The notes under the pieces are model-generated. The model did not search any database. It was given only the letters and a program-made list of their open reading frames with translations, and was not told the origin of the DNA. Below are positions 17,875 through 25,340 of a DNA stretch of 57,734 nucleotides, one piece after another. A program made the position numbers and the translations under genes. Position 1 is the first letter of the stretch, and each line of letters opens with the position of its first letter. Source of the stretch: Nostoc sp. CHAB 5844. GTDB lineage: Bacteria; Cyanobacteriota; Cyanobacteriia; Cyanobacteriales; Nostocaceae. The stretch lies in NCBI RefSeq assembly GCF_020829595.1, contig NZ_JAIVFW010000047.1:1-57734 (forward strand). The letters are read 5' to 3'.

Positions 17875-18378
17875 CTAAATCAGCTTAACTCCTTCATGAT
17901 TGAGCAACCAACGCTTGCGCTCTAACCCCCCTGCGTAACCTGTGAGTGCAGCGTTTGCACCAATTACGCGATGACAAGGAAGCACAAGTGCGACTGGGTT
18001 AAGTGAATTTGCCATGCCGACAGCACGATAGGCAGTCGGCTTACCAATTCTTGTTGCTAAATCAGCATAGGAAACAGTTGTTCCCCAAGGAATAGTTTGC
18101 AGTGCAAGCCACACTTGCTGTTGAAACACAGTTCCAGCAGTGCTAATCGGAATGTTGTTTAAACTAGTGCGATCGCCATCAAAATAAGCTTGAATTTTAC
18201 TGCTAAAACCTTGGGGATTGTTCACATATTGAAAATCAAAACTGCCATAACGTTTCTGGAGCAGTTTCATCATTCTTGGCTCATAATCAGCAAAATCCAA
18301 AGCGCAAAGTTTTTCACCATCAGTGACAATTAAAATTGTGCCGATTTCGCAATTGATTTTGTCAACTAGTAATTTCAT
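17875..18378 (-). CDS. ogt: Methylated-DNA--protein-cysteine S-methyltransferase
   Basis: 167 residues. It repairs O6-alkylguanine and O4-alkylthymine by transferring the alkyl group to its own cysteine. The active site PCHRV is visible with acceptor Cys135, preceded by the DNA-binding YADLATRIGKPTAYRAVGMA helix-turn-helix with its Arg finger, and followed by GYAGGLERKRWLL. The N-terminal domain is short and lacks Ada-type regions, fitting Ogt. Single gene upstream of the toxin-antitoxin pair, which is on the same strand. Start ATG at 18378. Confidence 0.95.
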   Translation of the reverse strand: MKLLVDKINCEIGTILIVTDGEKLCALDFADYEPRMMKLLQKRYGSFDFQYVNNPQGFSSKIQAYFDGDRTSLNNIPISTAGTVFQQQVWLALQTIPWGTTVSYADLATRIGKPTAYRAVGMANSLNPVALVLPCHRVIGANAALTGYAGGLERKRWLLNHEGVKLI

Positions 18379-18479
18379 AATTGTATGTAAAATGAATGAT
18401 TCGAGAGGCTCAGATACCCGACTTCTTGTTCATAAAATCTAAAATAGACTCTAGTATGACTACAGAGTAGAATTCTGCA

Positions 18480-19022
18480 ATGAAGACGCTGGCTAAATGG
18501 TCTGTCGATGATTACCATTGTATGATTCAAGCAGGAATTCTGCGCGATCGCCGCGTAGAATTACTGGCGGGTGAAATTGTTGAGATGAGTCCAGAAACAC
18601 CAATTCATTACACTACAGCAAAAAGAGGCGCAAAATACCTAGAAGAATTGTTAATAGGTCAAGCTGATGTCCGGTTTAACGGGCCAATCACTCTATCTAA
18701 CTCGGAACCTGAACCTGACATTGCGATTGTGCGATTACCAGAATCTGCTTACAGCGATCGCCATCCTGCGTCTGATGATATCTTTTGGATCATAGAAGTT
18801 GCTAATACTAGTTTGAAAAAAGACATAGAACTAAAAACATCAATCTATGCCGATGCTAATATCCAAGAATATTGGGTTTTAAACTTGTCAACCAAGGAAA
18901 TCATTGTGTTTCGATATCCCCAAAATAGTCAGTACACTTTAGAACAAACTTTTAAGGAAGGAACAATTACCCCATTAGCATTTCGAGATATTCAAGTATC
19001 AATTGAGCGACTTTTAGGGTAA
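18480..19022 (+). CDS. Uma2 family (DUF820) putative endonuclease
   Basis: 180 residues of the Uma2/DUF820 family, extremely numerous in filamentous cyanobacteria and assigned to the PD-(D/E)XK nuclease superfamily. The putative catalytic set is EPDIAIVR (about 78-85), IIEVANTSLKKD (about 102-113) and the following basic segment, with YADANIQEYWVLN at about 122-134. Biological role is not established; relatives are often linked to mobile elements. A second Uma2 gene follows after 79 bp in the same orientation, from a different subgroup. Confidence 0.88.
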   Translation: MKTLAKWSVDDYHCMIQAGILRDRRVELLAGEIVEMSPETPIHYTTAKRGAKYLEELLIGQADVRFNGPITLSNSEPEPDIAIVRLPESAYSDRHPASDDIFWIIEVANTSLKKDIELKTSIYADANIQEYWVLNLSTKEIIVFRYPQNSQYTLEQTFKEGTITPLAFRDIQVSIERLLG

Positions 19023-19101
19023 TTGTTAGTCATCCTCTGTTGAGCGGCTGCAAGTCAACCACTGCTAAACTAAGAAAAAACAGTTCCAAGCAACAAATAT
19101 T

Positions 19102-19662
19102 ATGACTGTTGCAAAACCTTCATCAATCACACTAGAGGAGTTTCTTGCTTTACCAGAAACAAAGCCTGCTAGTGAGTACATTGATGGTGAAATCATTCAA
19201 AAACCAATGCCTAAAACTCGTCATTCACGACTTCAGAGTAAGTTAATTGGCACAGTTAATGAAGTTACTGAAGAAAGTCGAGTTGCTTACGCTTTCCCAG
19301 AATTACGTTGTACCTTTGGCGGAAGGTCAATTGTTCCTGATATAGCAGTTCTTCGTTGGGAACATATTGAGTTTGACGAAAATGGCGAACCTGTAGACGA
19401 TATATTAGTTGCTCCTGATTGGACGATTGAAATTCTTTCTCCTGATCAGAGTTCTAATCGTGTTACTGGCAATATTTTGCATTGTCTGAAATATGGCTGT
19501 CAACTAGGATGGCTAATTGACCCAAGCGATCGCTCAATTTTAGTTTTTCAGCCAAAACAACAACCAGAACTACTGCAAGGAAAAGATAATTTAATCGTGT
19601 TAGATGGAATTGAACTGAAATTCACAGTAGAACAAGTATTTAATTGGCTCAAGATGGCATGA
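19102..19662 (+). CDS. Uma2 family (DUF820) putative endonuclease
   Basis: 186 residues, Uma2/DUF820. MTVAKPSSITLEEFLALPET, then EYIDGEIIQKPMPKTRHS is the standard N-terminus of this subgroup. VPDIAVLRW (about 72-80), WTIEILSPDQSSNRVTGNIL (about 107-126) and YGCQLGWLIDP (about 130-140) form the nuclease core. It follows another Uma2 gene, but the two are divergent in sequence, so this is not a recent tandem duplication. Function unknown. Confidence 0.9.
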   Translation: MTVAKPSSITLEEFLALPETKPASEYIDGEIIQKPMPKTRHSRLQSKLIGTVNEVTEESRVAYAFPELRCTFGGRSIVPDIAVLRWEHIEFDENGEPVDDILVAPDWTIEILSPDQSSNRVTGNILHCLKYGCQLGWLIDPSDRSILVFQPKQQPELLQGKDNLIVLDGIELKFTVEQVFNWLKMA

Positions 19663-19714
19663 TGAAATCAGAATTTTTTCCCCAGGGCTATGCAAAATAT
19701 GAAATTATTAATTA

Positions 19715-20044
19715 ATGAAAAAACTATTATTTATCTGTAGTCAAAATAGATTGCGGAGTCCTACTGCTGAGGCAGTATTTGCTGAATATGAAGGACTTGA
19801 GACTGATTCAGCAGGGTTAGACCACTACGCGGAAGTACCAGTTTCAACAGAAGCCATTGAATGGGCTGATATTATTTTTGTAATGGAACAGCCTCATAAA
19901 CGAAAGCTGACAAAAAATTTTCAGCCTTTTCTTAAAGGTAAGAAAATTATTTGTCTAGACATACCAGATGAATTTGAATATATGGAACCAGCTTTAATTA
20001 ATTTACTAAAAAAGAAAGTGATTCCTTTATTAGGAACTTATTAA
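19715..20044 (+). CDS. Low-molecular-weight protein-tyrosine phosphatase-like protein
   Basis: 109 residues, shorter than the usual 140-160 for LMW-PTP. The P-loop is intact, with Cys8 and Arg14 in CSQNRLRS (C-x5-R-S), followed by PTAEAVFA, typical of the family. A usual Asp general acid may be represented by the acidic ICLDIPDEFEYME segment (about 78-90). It is best described as a minimal LMW-PTP/arsenate-reductase-like phosphatase whose substrate cannot be inferred. Same strand as the Uma2 genes, 52 bp after the second. A weak GAAA-rich ribosome binding region precedes the ATG. Confidence 0.82.
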   Translation: MKKLLFICSQNRLRSPTAEAVFAEYEGLETDSAGLDHYAEVPVSTEAIEWADIIFVMEQPHKRKLTKNFQPFLKGKKIICLDIPDEFEYMEPALINLLKKKVIPLLGTY

Positions 20045-20163
20045 AGCCAATAAAGTTGATATAGCGGTTGAAAGTCAAGCGTAAAATATACACCGTAATC
20101 AATTATTTTCTTAAACACTCTACAATAACCGCTACATTCACCGCACCTTCCCTACAAAAAATG

Positions 20164-20607
20164 TTATTTACCAGCGCAATAGGTATTAATTTCGCTTACT
20201 ATTACACCTTCCTCACTACTACTCTTTTTCAAGGTTGCTAAAGAAGCATTTGCTGCTTTAAGATTTTTTTTATCAATAGCCGCAGCGGTATCACGTAAAC
20301 CTTTACTTGTATCTTGATATAGCTTGATAAACCGTCCCTGAAAGCCCTGCAATTTTTCATCTTTAATTTCTAGCGCTTTCATTTCATTAGCAAAAGTGTC
20401 TATTTTACCAGACACTTCTGTTAATGCTTTAGAACCTTTTTCTCGTTGCGGATTTTTGCTGAATTCTTGACTCAATGTTACTGCCTGATTCGCAACTTTG
20501 ATAATTTTATTGCATTGAGCTACTTTGCTTTCGCCGCAACCTGTAAACATAACTGCGATCGCCGCCGTTGCTGAAAACATTACAGTTCTTTTAACAATAC
20601 TTTGCAT
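20164..20607 (-). CDS. Putative lipoprotein, helical, conserved in cyanobacteria
   Basis: 147 residues. A basic N-terminus and hydrophobic stretch end in VMFTGC, a lipobox with Cys24 as the lipidated residue, so the protein should be anchored to a membrane on the periplasmic face. The mature part is almost wholly helical with many Lys/Glu/Ala, including SQEFSKNPQREKGSKAL and LKKSSSEEGVIVSEINTYC. No domain recognised. Single gene, in the 20 kb gap, convergent with the phosphatase. Confidence 0.7.
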   Translation of the reverse strand: MQSIVKRTVMFSATAAIAVMFTGCGESKVAQCNKIIKVANQAVTLSQEFSKNPQREKGSKALTEVSGKIDTFANEMKALEIKDEKLQGFQGRFIKLYQDTSKGLRDTAAAIDKKNLKAANASLATLKKSSSEEGVIVSEINTYCAGK

Positions 20608-20922
20608 TTTTTTTGGTATCTCCTACATCTATTTCACGCAACAGACAGTTAAAGTAAATTAGTGATAGCAAAAATACTCGTTAAAGTCACAAATTTTAAA
20701 TAATTATTGAATTTTTGCTTCTAACTTGCTTTTAGCCCTGCTAAGTTATACTGCATGATTCGGAAGATGCGTATTAAAGGCTACTAATTTAATAAAACTT
20801 AAAGTTGCATCTCTCCAGTGAGTAAAATTACAAGCGATCGCATGACTATACCCATTAACCAAACTTGACGCAAATCTTAGTGAAGGGTGAGTTTAGGTTG
20901 CGATCGTCACTCTACAAGTTTC

Positions 20923-20998
20923 TGTCGTTATGACATCAAACTGTGTCGTTATGACATCAAATCATGTCGTTATGACATCAAATCATGTCGTTATGACA
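20923..20998. promoter_or_regulatory. Four 13-bp palindromes at exact 21-bp spacing upstream of the first HAF gene
   Basis: TGTCGTTATGACA occurs at 20923-20935, 20944-20956, 20965-20977 and 20986-20998. Each copy is TGTC...GACA around GTTAT, and the period is exactly 21 bp (two helical turns), so all four present the same face of the DNA. The array lies about 100 bp upstream of a TATAAT box (21097-21102) and about 255 bp before the first HAF gene. It looks like an operator array for a dimeric regulator. The paralogous gene at 22915 has only a degenerate remnant, GTTGTCGTTAGCACA, near 22660. Confidence 0.75.
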
Positions 20999-21030
20999 CG
21001 AACTGTTGTGGTTTAAAAGTATAAATTTTT

Positions 21031-21253
21031 CGTGTTATTTTTATGTAATTTTCGTGAAAACTAAATACTCTACGCAGTAGAAAAAATACTGAATTTTATA
21101 ATTCAAGCATTTGTAACTTTTGCATTTAACTTATTGGCAGTTAAAAGTTTGCTGGCTATGTCATTTAAGACAACTGTCCAAAGATAGATAAATGCAATTT
21201 TTTGATAGATAAATTTTGCACTGCAAGTTGGTATTTAACGAGGAGCAAATTGT
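21031..21253 (+). promoter_or_regulatory. Promoter and long 5' leader, copy 1
   Basis: Nearly identical to 22692-22914 over about 190 bp right up to the start codon, with an identical TATAAT at 21097-21102 and the Shine-Dalgarno sequence ACGAGGAG 8-10 bp before the ATG. From the -10 box to the ATG is about 150 nt. No -35 TTGACA is seen at 17 bp, which suggests activator dependence. Conservation of the untranslated part between paralogues points to a recent duplication or to selection on the leader itself. Confidence 0.65.
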
Positions 21254-22483
21254 ATGTTAAAAATGAAGAGCTTAAAAACAACAATTAAAAACCTAGGAGT
21301 GGTCAGTAGTAGTGCTGTGCTAGTGTCACTGGGGATAAACACCTCTGCAATGGCAGCAAATTTTTATAATATTACTGATCTTAGTTCTGATGAGTATGCT
21401 AATCATGCACCATTTGGAGAATACGCCACAGGTATTAATGATAAAGGTCAAGTCGTGGGGTATGTTGAGGTACATAACCGCTTTAAACCTTCTTGGTTCT
21501 GGAGTCCTGAAACCGGCAAAATTAGCATAGCAACTGGTGTTACAGTACCAACCGCCATCAATAATGCTAGTCAAGTGTCAGTGTTCAGAAGTACTACTGA
21601 TTATGGCAGTTGGAGTGGTGTGTGGACTAGAAACACTGGCGTGTCTTTCTTGGACAATAGCATTTATCCATACAGTATCGCGGCTTATGATATCAATAAT
21701 GTTGGTCAGGTAGTAGGATTCTCTAATTTCTCTTCTGAGGCTATTTTCGATGAAGATGGACAATTAATATTTCCAGAAACACAAGATCATGCAGTTTTAT
21801 GGAATAGTAGTACTGACAGAATCGACCTTGGTACTCTTCCAGGTAGAGATAGAAGTTATGCCAGTGCCATCAATGATCAAGGTCAAGTAGTAGGATATTC
21901 AGATACTAGCGAAGGTACAGCAGGCGCACATGCCTTTTTATGGAATGAAAACACAGGTATAACAGATCTAGGCACTCTTTCAGGTAGAAATAGGAGTTAT
22001 GCCCAAGACATTAATAATGCTGGTCAAATAGTGGGGTATTCAGATAACGATGGTAGAAACACACGCGCAGTTTTATGGAATGAAGGCACTGATATAATTG
22101 ACCTTGGCACTCTTTCAGGTGCTAACAACAGTGCAGCTTATGGTATCAATAATGTTGGTCAGATAGTAGGTACATCTAATGCCAAGGCTGTTTTATGGGA
22201 CGAAGACTTTAACCTCACTGACCTCAACACACTGATTGACCCAAGTTCAGGATGGACGCTGTATTCTGCATCGGAGATTAATAACAAGGGACAAATTATT
22301 GCTTATGGAAATAATCTCACTGCACCTGATACTTACCTAGTACGTATTTTGTTACTAACTCCCAGAACTGCTGAACCTGTACCGGAACCAATCACAATGG
22401 GCGGTACATTGTTAGGTGGAGTAGGTTTAGCTTATCTGCGTCGCCGTCAACGTCGGTTGCGTTCTGCCAAGGTTGCAGGGTAA
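21254..22483 (+). CDS. HAF-repeat PEP-CTERM extracellular protein, copy 1
   Basis: 409 residues. The signal peptide ends in TSAMAA (about residue 35). The body is made of HAF repeats of about 45 residues (AxxWNxxTGxxDLGTLxGxxSxAxxINxxGQVVGYS), probably a beta-propeller-like fold. The C-terminus PVPEPITMGGTLLGGVGLAY followed by LRRRQRR is a canonical PEP-CTERM sorting signal: VPEP, transmembrane stretch, basic tail. The product should be exported and processed by an exosortase, then held at the cell surface or in exopolysaccharide. It is preceded by a 4-site palindromic array and followed by a paralogue. Confidence 0.92.
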   Translation: MLKMKSLKTTIKNLGVVSSSAVLVSLGINTSAMAANFYNITDLSSDEYANHAPFGEYATGINDKGQVVGYVEVHNRFKPSWFWSPETGKISIATGVTVPTAINNASQVSVFRSTTDYGSWSGVWTRNTGVSFLDNSIYPYSIAAYDINNVGQVVGFSNFSSEAIFDEDGQLIFPETQDHAVLWNSSTDRIDLGTLPGRDRSYASAINDQGQVVGYSDTSEGTAGAHAFLWNENTGITDLGTLSGRNRSYAQDINNAGQIVGYSDNDGRNTRAVLWNEGTDIIDLGTLSGANNSAAYGINNVGQIVGTSNAKAVLWDEDFNLTDLNTLIDPSSGWTLYSASEINNKGQIIAYGNNLTAPDTYLVRILLLTPRTAEPVPEPITMGGTLLGGVGLAYLRRRQRRLRSAKVAG

Positions 22484-22691
22484 TCGTATTTATTACGTAA
22501 CAACGCTGAAAACAACTTTGATTAGGGGTATGGGAAGAATATGTTTCTCATACCTTTTTATTACTAAAATTTTCATCTATCTGTAACCTTTACAAGTAAA
22601 TACGATCGCCTGCACACATTAGTTAAGAAATGAGAGCGATCGCCACTCTACAAAAAGTTGTCGTTAGCACACTATAAAAGTATAAATTTTT
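22484..22691. other. Intergenic segment between HAF paralogues
   Basis: It begins with CGCTGAAAACAACTTTGATTAGGGGTATGGGAAGAATATG, a variant of which also follows the second paralogue (about 24210-24255), so the downstream flank was duplicated as well. Near 22630-22680 it carries GCGATCGCCACTCTACAAAAAGTTGTCGTTAGCACAC, the degenerate counterpart of the four-site array upstream of copy 1. No gene is seen. Confidence 0.6.
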
Positions 22692-22914
22692 CGTATCCTT
22701 TTTATGTATTTTCTATGAAAATTAAATACTTTACGCAGTAGAAAAAATACTGAATTTTATAATTCAAGCATTTGTAACTTTTGCATTTAACTTATTGGCA
22801 GTTAAAAGTTTGCTGGCTATGTCATTTAAGACAACTGTCCAAAGATAGATAAATGCAATTTTTTGATAGATAAATTTTGCACTGCAAGTTGGTATTTAAC
22901 GAGGAGTAAATTGC
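22692..22914 (+). promoter_or_regulatory. Promoter and long 5' leader, copy 2
   Basis: Counterpart of 21031-21253, differing at only a few positions, most of them in the first 30 bp and just before the ATG (GAGGAGTAAATTGC versus GAGGAGCAAATTGT). TATAAT at 22758-22763. The identical leader with a different upstream control region (four operators versus one remnant) suggests that the two genes share translation control but differ in transcription control. Confidence 0.65.
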
Positions 22915-24102
22915 ATGTTCAAGATGAAAGACTTGAAAACAACAATCAAGAACCTAACAGTTGTCAGTAGTAGCGCAGTGCTGATGACACTGGGGATGAA
23001 TGCCTCTGCAATGGCAGCAATTTTCTACGACCTAACCGATATTGGTACTCTTCCAAATGGAAACAGAAGCCTTGCTACTGATATTAATAACGTTGGTCAG
23101 GTAGTAGGAGTTTCATACAGTAATAATGGCGATCGCGCCTTCTTATGGAGTAAGAACACAGGAATTGAAAATCTCGGCACTCCCTCAGGCGATCGCTCAA
23201 GCTTTGCTACTTCTATTAATGATGCTGGTCAGGTTGTAGGTGCATCTTCATTCGATACTTCATTGAACTATGGTACTTTTGACTTTCTATATAACATTTT
23301 GCCTTTAGGTGGTCTTCCTTTTTATTGGAGTCGTGAGACTGGCATAAGCCCCATCAATGGTTTCGCTTTTCCTTCTCCTTCTGACCCAAACGTTTTTTTT
23401 GCTAACAGTCAAGCAACTTCTATCAATAATCTTGGTCAGGTTTTGGTTAAAGCCCAAGTCAACGCTGCTAGATTTCAATCTTTTGTGTGGAATTCTACGA
23501 ATGGCGCAACTAGCTCATTATCTGATATCTTTATTTTTGCTAATGATATCAATGATAGTGGTCAAATAGCTGCTGGCACTGCAATATTAGACACAGGGGG
23601 TAATTTAGTAACTAACTTAGGTCAATTACCAACTGAAGATGAATTTGGCAGTATTAATCAAGCTAATGCCATCAATAACCAAGGTCAGGTAGTTGGATTC
23701 TCTAACGACAGAGCCTTTTTCTGGAGTGAAGAAACAGGTATTGTTGCTCTGACAAACTCCTTTAGCGAAGCACGTGATATAAATGACAATGGCGAAGTTG
23801 TAGGAGTTTTCAGCAACTCTGCTTTTGTTGGGAGCCAAACTCAAGGTCTTCTTGATCTCAACAGCCTCATTGATCCTAGTTTGGGTTGGACTTTATTGGA
23901 GGCAAATGGCATTAATAATCAGGGACAGATTGTTGGCTTTGGTTTGAATTCTAATGGTCAGGGCCGGGCTTTTTTACTAACTCCCAGAACTGCTGAACCT
24001 GTACCAGAACCAATCACAATGGGCGGTACATTGTTAGCTGGAGTAGGTTTAGCTTATTTGCGCCGTCAGCGTCAGCTGCGTTCTTCCAAGGTTGCTGGAT
24101 AA
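22915..24102 (+). CDS. HAF-repeat PEP-CTERM extracellular protein, copy 2
   Basis: 395 residues, paralogue of 21254-22483. Signal peptide with the same ending (ASAMAA), then HAF repeats with LGTLPNGNRS, INNVGQVVGVS and GDRAFFW elements, and a nearly identical PEP-CTERM tail (PVPEPITMGGTLLAGVGLAY then LRRQRQ). The ends of the two proteins are almost identical, whereas the middle repeats diverge strongly, as expected for rapid change of a surface-exposed region with conserved sorting signals. A long non-HAF insertion (about residues 105-130, hydrophobic FDFLYNILPLGGLPFYW) distinguishes this copy. Confidence 0.92.
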   Translation: MFKMKDLKTTIKNLTVVSSSAVLMTLGMNASAMAAIFYDLTDIGTLPNGNRSLATDINNVGQVVGVSYSNNGDRAFLWSKNTGIENLGTPSGDRSSFATSINDAGQVVGASSFDTSLNYGTFDFLYNILPLGGLPFYWSRETGISPINGFAFPSPSDPNVFFANSQATSINNLGQVLVKAQVNAARFQSFVWNSTNGATSSLSDIFIFANDINDSGQIAAGTAILDTGGNLVTNLGQLPTEDEFGSINQANAINNQGQVVGFSNDRAFFWSEETGIVALTNSFSEARDINDNGEVVGVFSNSAFVGSQTQGLLDLNSLIDPSLGWTLLEANGINNQGQIVGFGLNSNGQGRAFLLTPRTAEPVPEPITMGGTLLAGVGLAYLRRQRQLRSSKVAG

Positions 24103-24107
24103 CAGAT

Positions 24108-24198
24108 TAGACTTCTTGCATAAATATTTTTTTGCCTCACGCAAAGGCGCAAAGACGCAAAGGAAAATGTGAGAATAATGACTTTTGCAAGAGGTCTA
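24108..24198. repeat. Small inverted-repeat element
   Basis: TAGACTTCTTGCA at 24108-24120 and TGCAAGAGGTCTA at 24186-24198 form a 13-bp terminal inverted repeat with one mismatch. Between them is CACGCAAAGGCGCAAAGACGCAAAGG, a familiar cyanobacterial dispersed direct-repeat motif. At 91 bp it is too short to code. It lies downstream of HAF copy 2. Confidence 0.7.
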
Positions 24199-24287
24199 TT
24201 GGTTACTTCACAACGCTAAGAAAAACTTTGATTAGGGGTATAGGAAGAATATGTTCCTCATACCCCTATGCCTTTTTCTGTAGGTTT

Positions 24288-24322
24288 TAATTACGAATTA
24301 CGAATTACGAATTACGAATTAT
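24288..24322. repeat. Tandem AATTACG repeat
   Basis: TAATTACGAATTACGAATTACG and continuing: four copies of a 7-bp unit ending about 40 bp before the trmJ start. Similar runs occur near 52985-53005 (ATTACGAATTAC). This is common simple repeat filler in Nostocales. Confidence 0.85.
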
Positions 24323-24358
24323 GTAAAATGCACAAAGTAAAACATACAGGAGGCACAA

Positions 24359-25087
24359 ATGGCATTGACTGGGGTCAGAATTGTGTTGGTAGAACCAGCT
24401 GGCCCGATGAATGTGGGTGCGATCGCTCGCGTGATGAAAAATTTTGGTCTGCGTAACTTAATATTAGTTAACCCCCAATGTGATCCGCGATCGCCAGAAG
24501 CAATGAAAATGTCCGTCCATGCTAAAGATGTTTTAGAATCTGCGGTATTGGTGGCAACTTTACCAGAGGCTTTGCACGGATGTGTCAGAGCGATCGCTAC
24601 AACTGCTCGTGTCCGTGATTGGGAAACACCTTTAGAAGCACCTCGTAGCGCCTTACCTTGGTTACTAGAAGAACCAGAAAAACCCTCTGCCCTCATTTTT
24701 GGCAGAGAAGACCGAGGATTAAGCAATGAAGAATTAAATTATGCCCAGCGATTTGTACGCATTCCTACCAATGAGATTTATCCATCTTTAAATTTGGCAA
24801 CTGCTGTCGGGATTTGTTGTTATGAACTAGCACAACACGCCCAAATAGCTCAACCTCAGATTACCCAAGAGACAGAATTGGCACCTTTAGAGCTTGTGGA
24901 AGCATACTACCAACAATTAGAATCACTACTGTTAGACATTGGTTACATATATCCCCATACAGCAGCTAGTCGCATGGAAAAATTTCGTCACTTATATAAT
25001 CGCGCTCGTCTAACAACTAATGAAGTAGCTATGTTGCGAGGCATTGTGCGGCAAATGGAATGGACACTTAATAACCGCATTCAGTAG
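24359..25087 (+). CDS. trmJ: tRNA/rRNA methyltransferase of the TrmJ/SpoU family
   Basis: 242 residues of the SPOUT class. Motif 1 VEPAGPMNVGAIARVMKNFG (about 11-30), motif 2 LIFGREDRGLSNEEL and motif 3 RIPTNEIYPSLNLATAVGIC are all intact, forming the trefoil-knot AdoMet site. TrmJ methylates the 2'-O of nucleotide 32 in tRNAs; length and motif 1 favour this over TrmH. A strong AGGAGG lies 7 bp before the ATG. Single gene with simple repeats on both sides. Confidence 0.93.
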   Translation: MALTGVRIVLVEPAGPMNVGAIARVMKNFGLRNLILVNPQCDPRSPEAMKMSVHAKDVLESAVLVATLPEALHGCVRAIATTARVRDWETPLEAPRSALPWLLEEPEKPSALIFGREDRGLSNEELNYAQRFVRIPTNEIYPSLNLATAVGICCYELAQHAQIAQPQITQETELAPLELVEAYYQQLESLLLDIGYIYPHTAASRMEKFRHLYNRARLTTNEVAMLRGIVRQMEWTLNNRIQ

Positions 25088-25340
25088 TCTTGAATTTTAC
25101 AAGGCGCTAGTATTTTTACTCAGCACTCAGCACTTTCCACTTAGCACTTAATCAAATGATGATGAAAACTTATGATACATCGATTAATATATACGGAATC
25201 TCCCCCAAAATAGATAATATGGCTTAAACTAAACACACTACTGAGTAGTAAAAGTTGATTTCAGCATCAAGCTGCATGAACAGTGAGTTTTAGGCCGGGA
25301 GTCTGCAAGAAAAAATTCGAGTGAGTCACAAGGAGTAGTA
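25088..25340. other. Intergenic region upstream of the serine hydrolase
   Basis: It contains ACTCAGCACTCAGCACTTTCCACTTAGCACTTA (25119-25149), a dispersed decamer-like repeat also seen at 37496-37512 in the opposite orientation. A possible -10 TATAAT is absent. The translated gene begins at a GTG preceded by AAGGAGTA. No gene seen. Confidence 0.5.

Noticed and set aside
20923-20998. CRISPR array
   Set aside because: Four 13-bp palindromes with 8-bp linkers of nearly the same sequence are not repeats with unique spacers; no cas gene is nearby.
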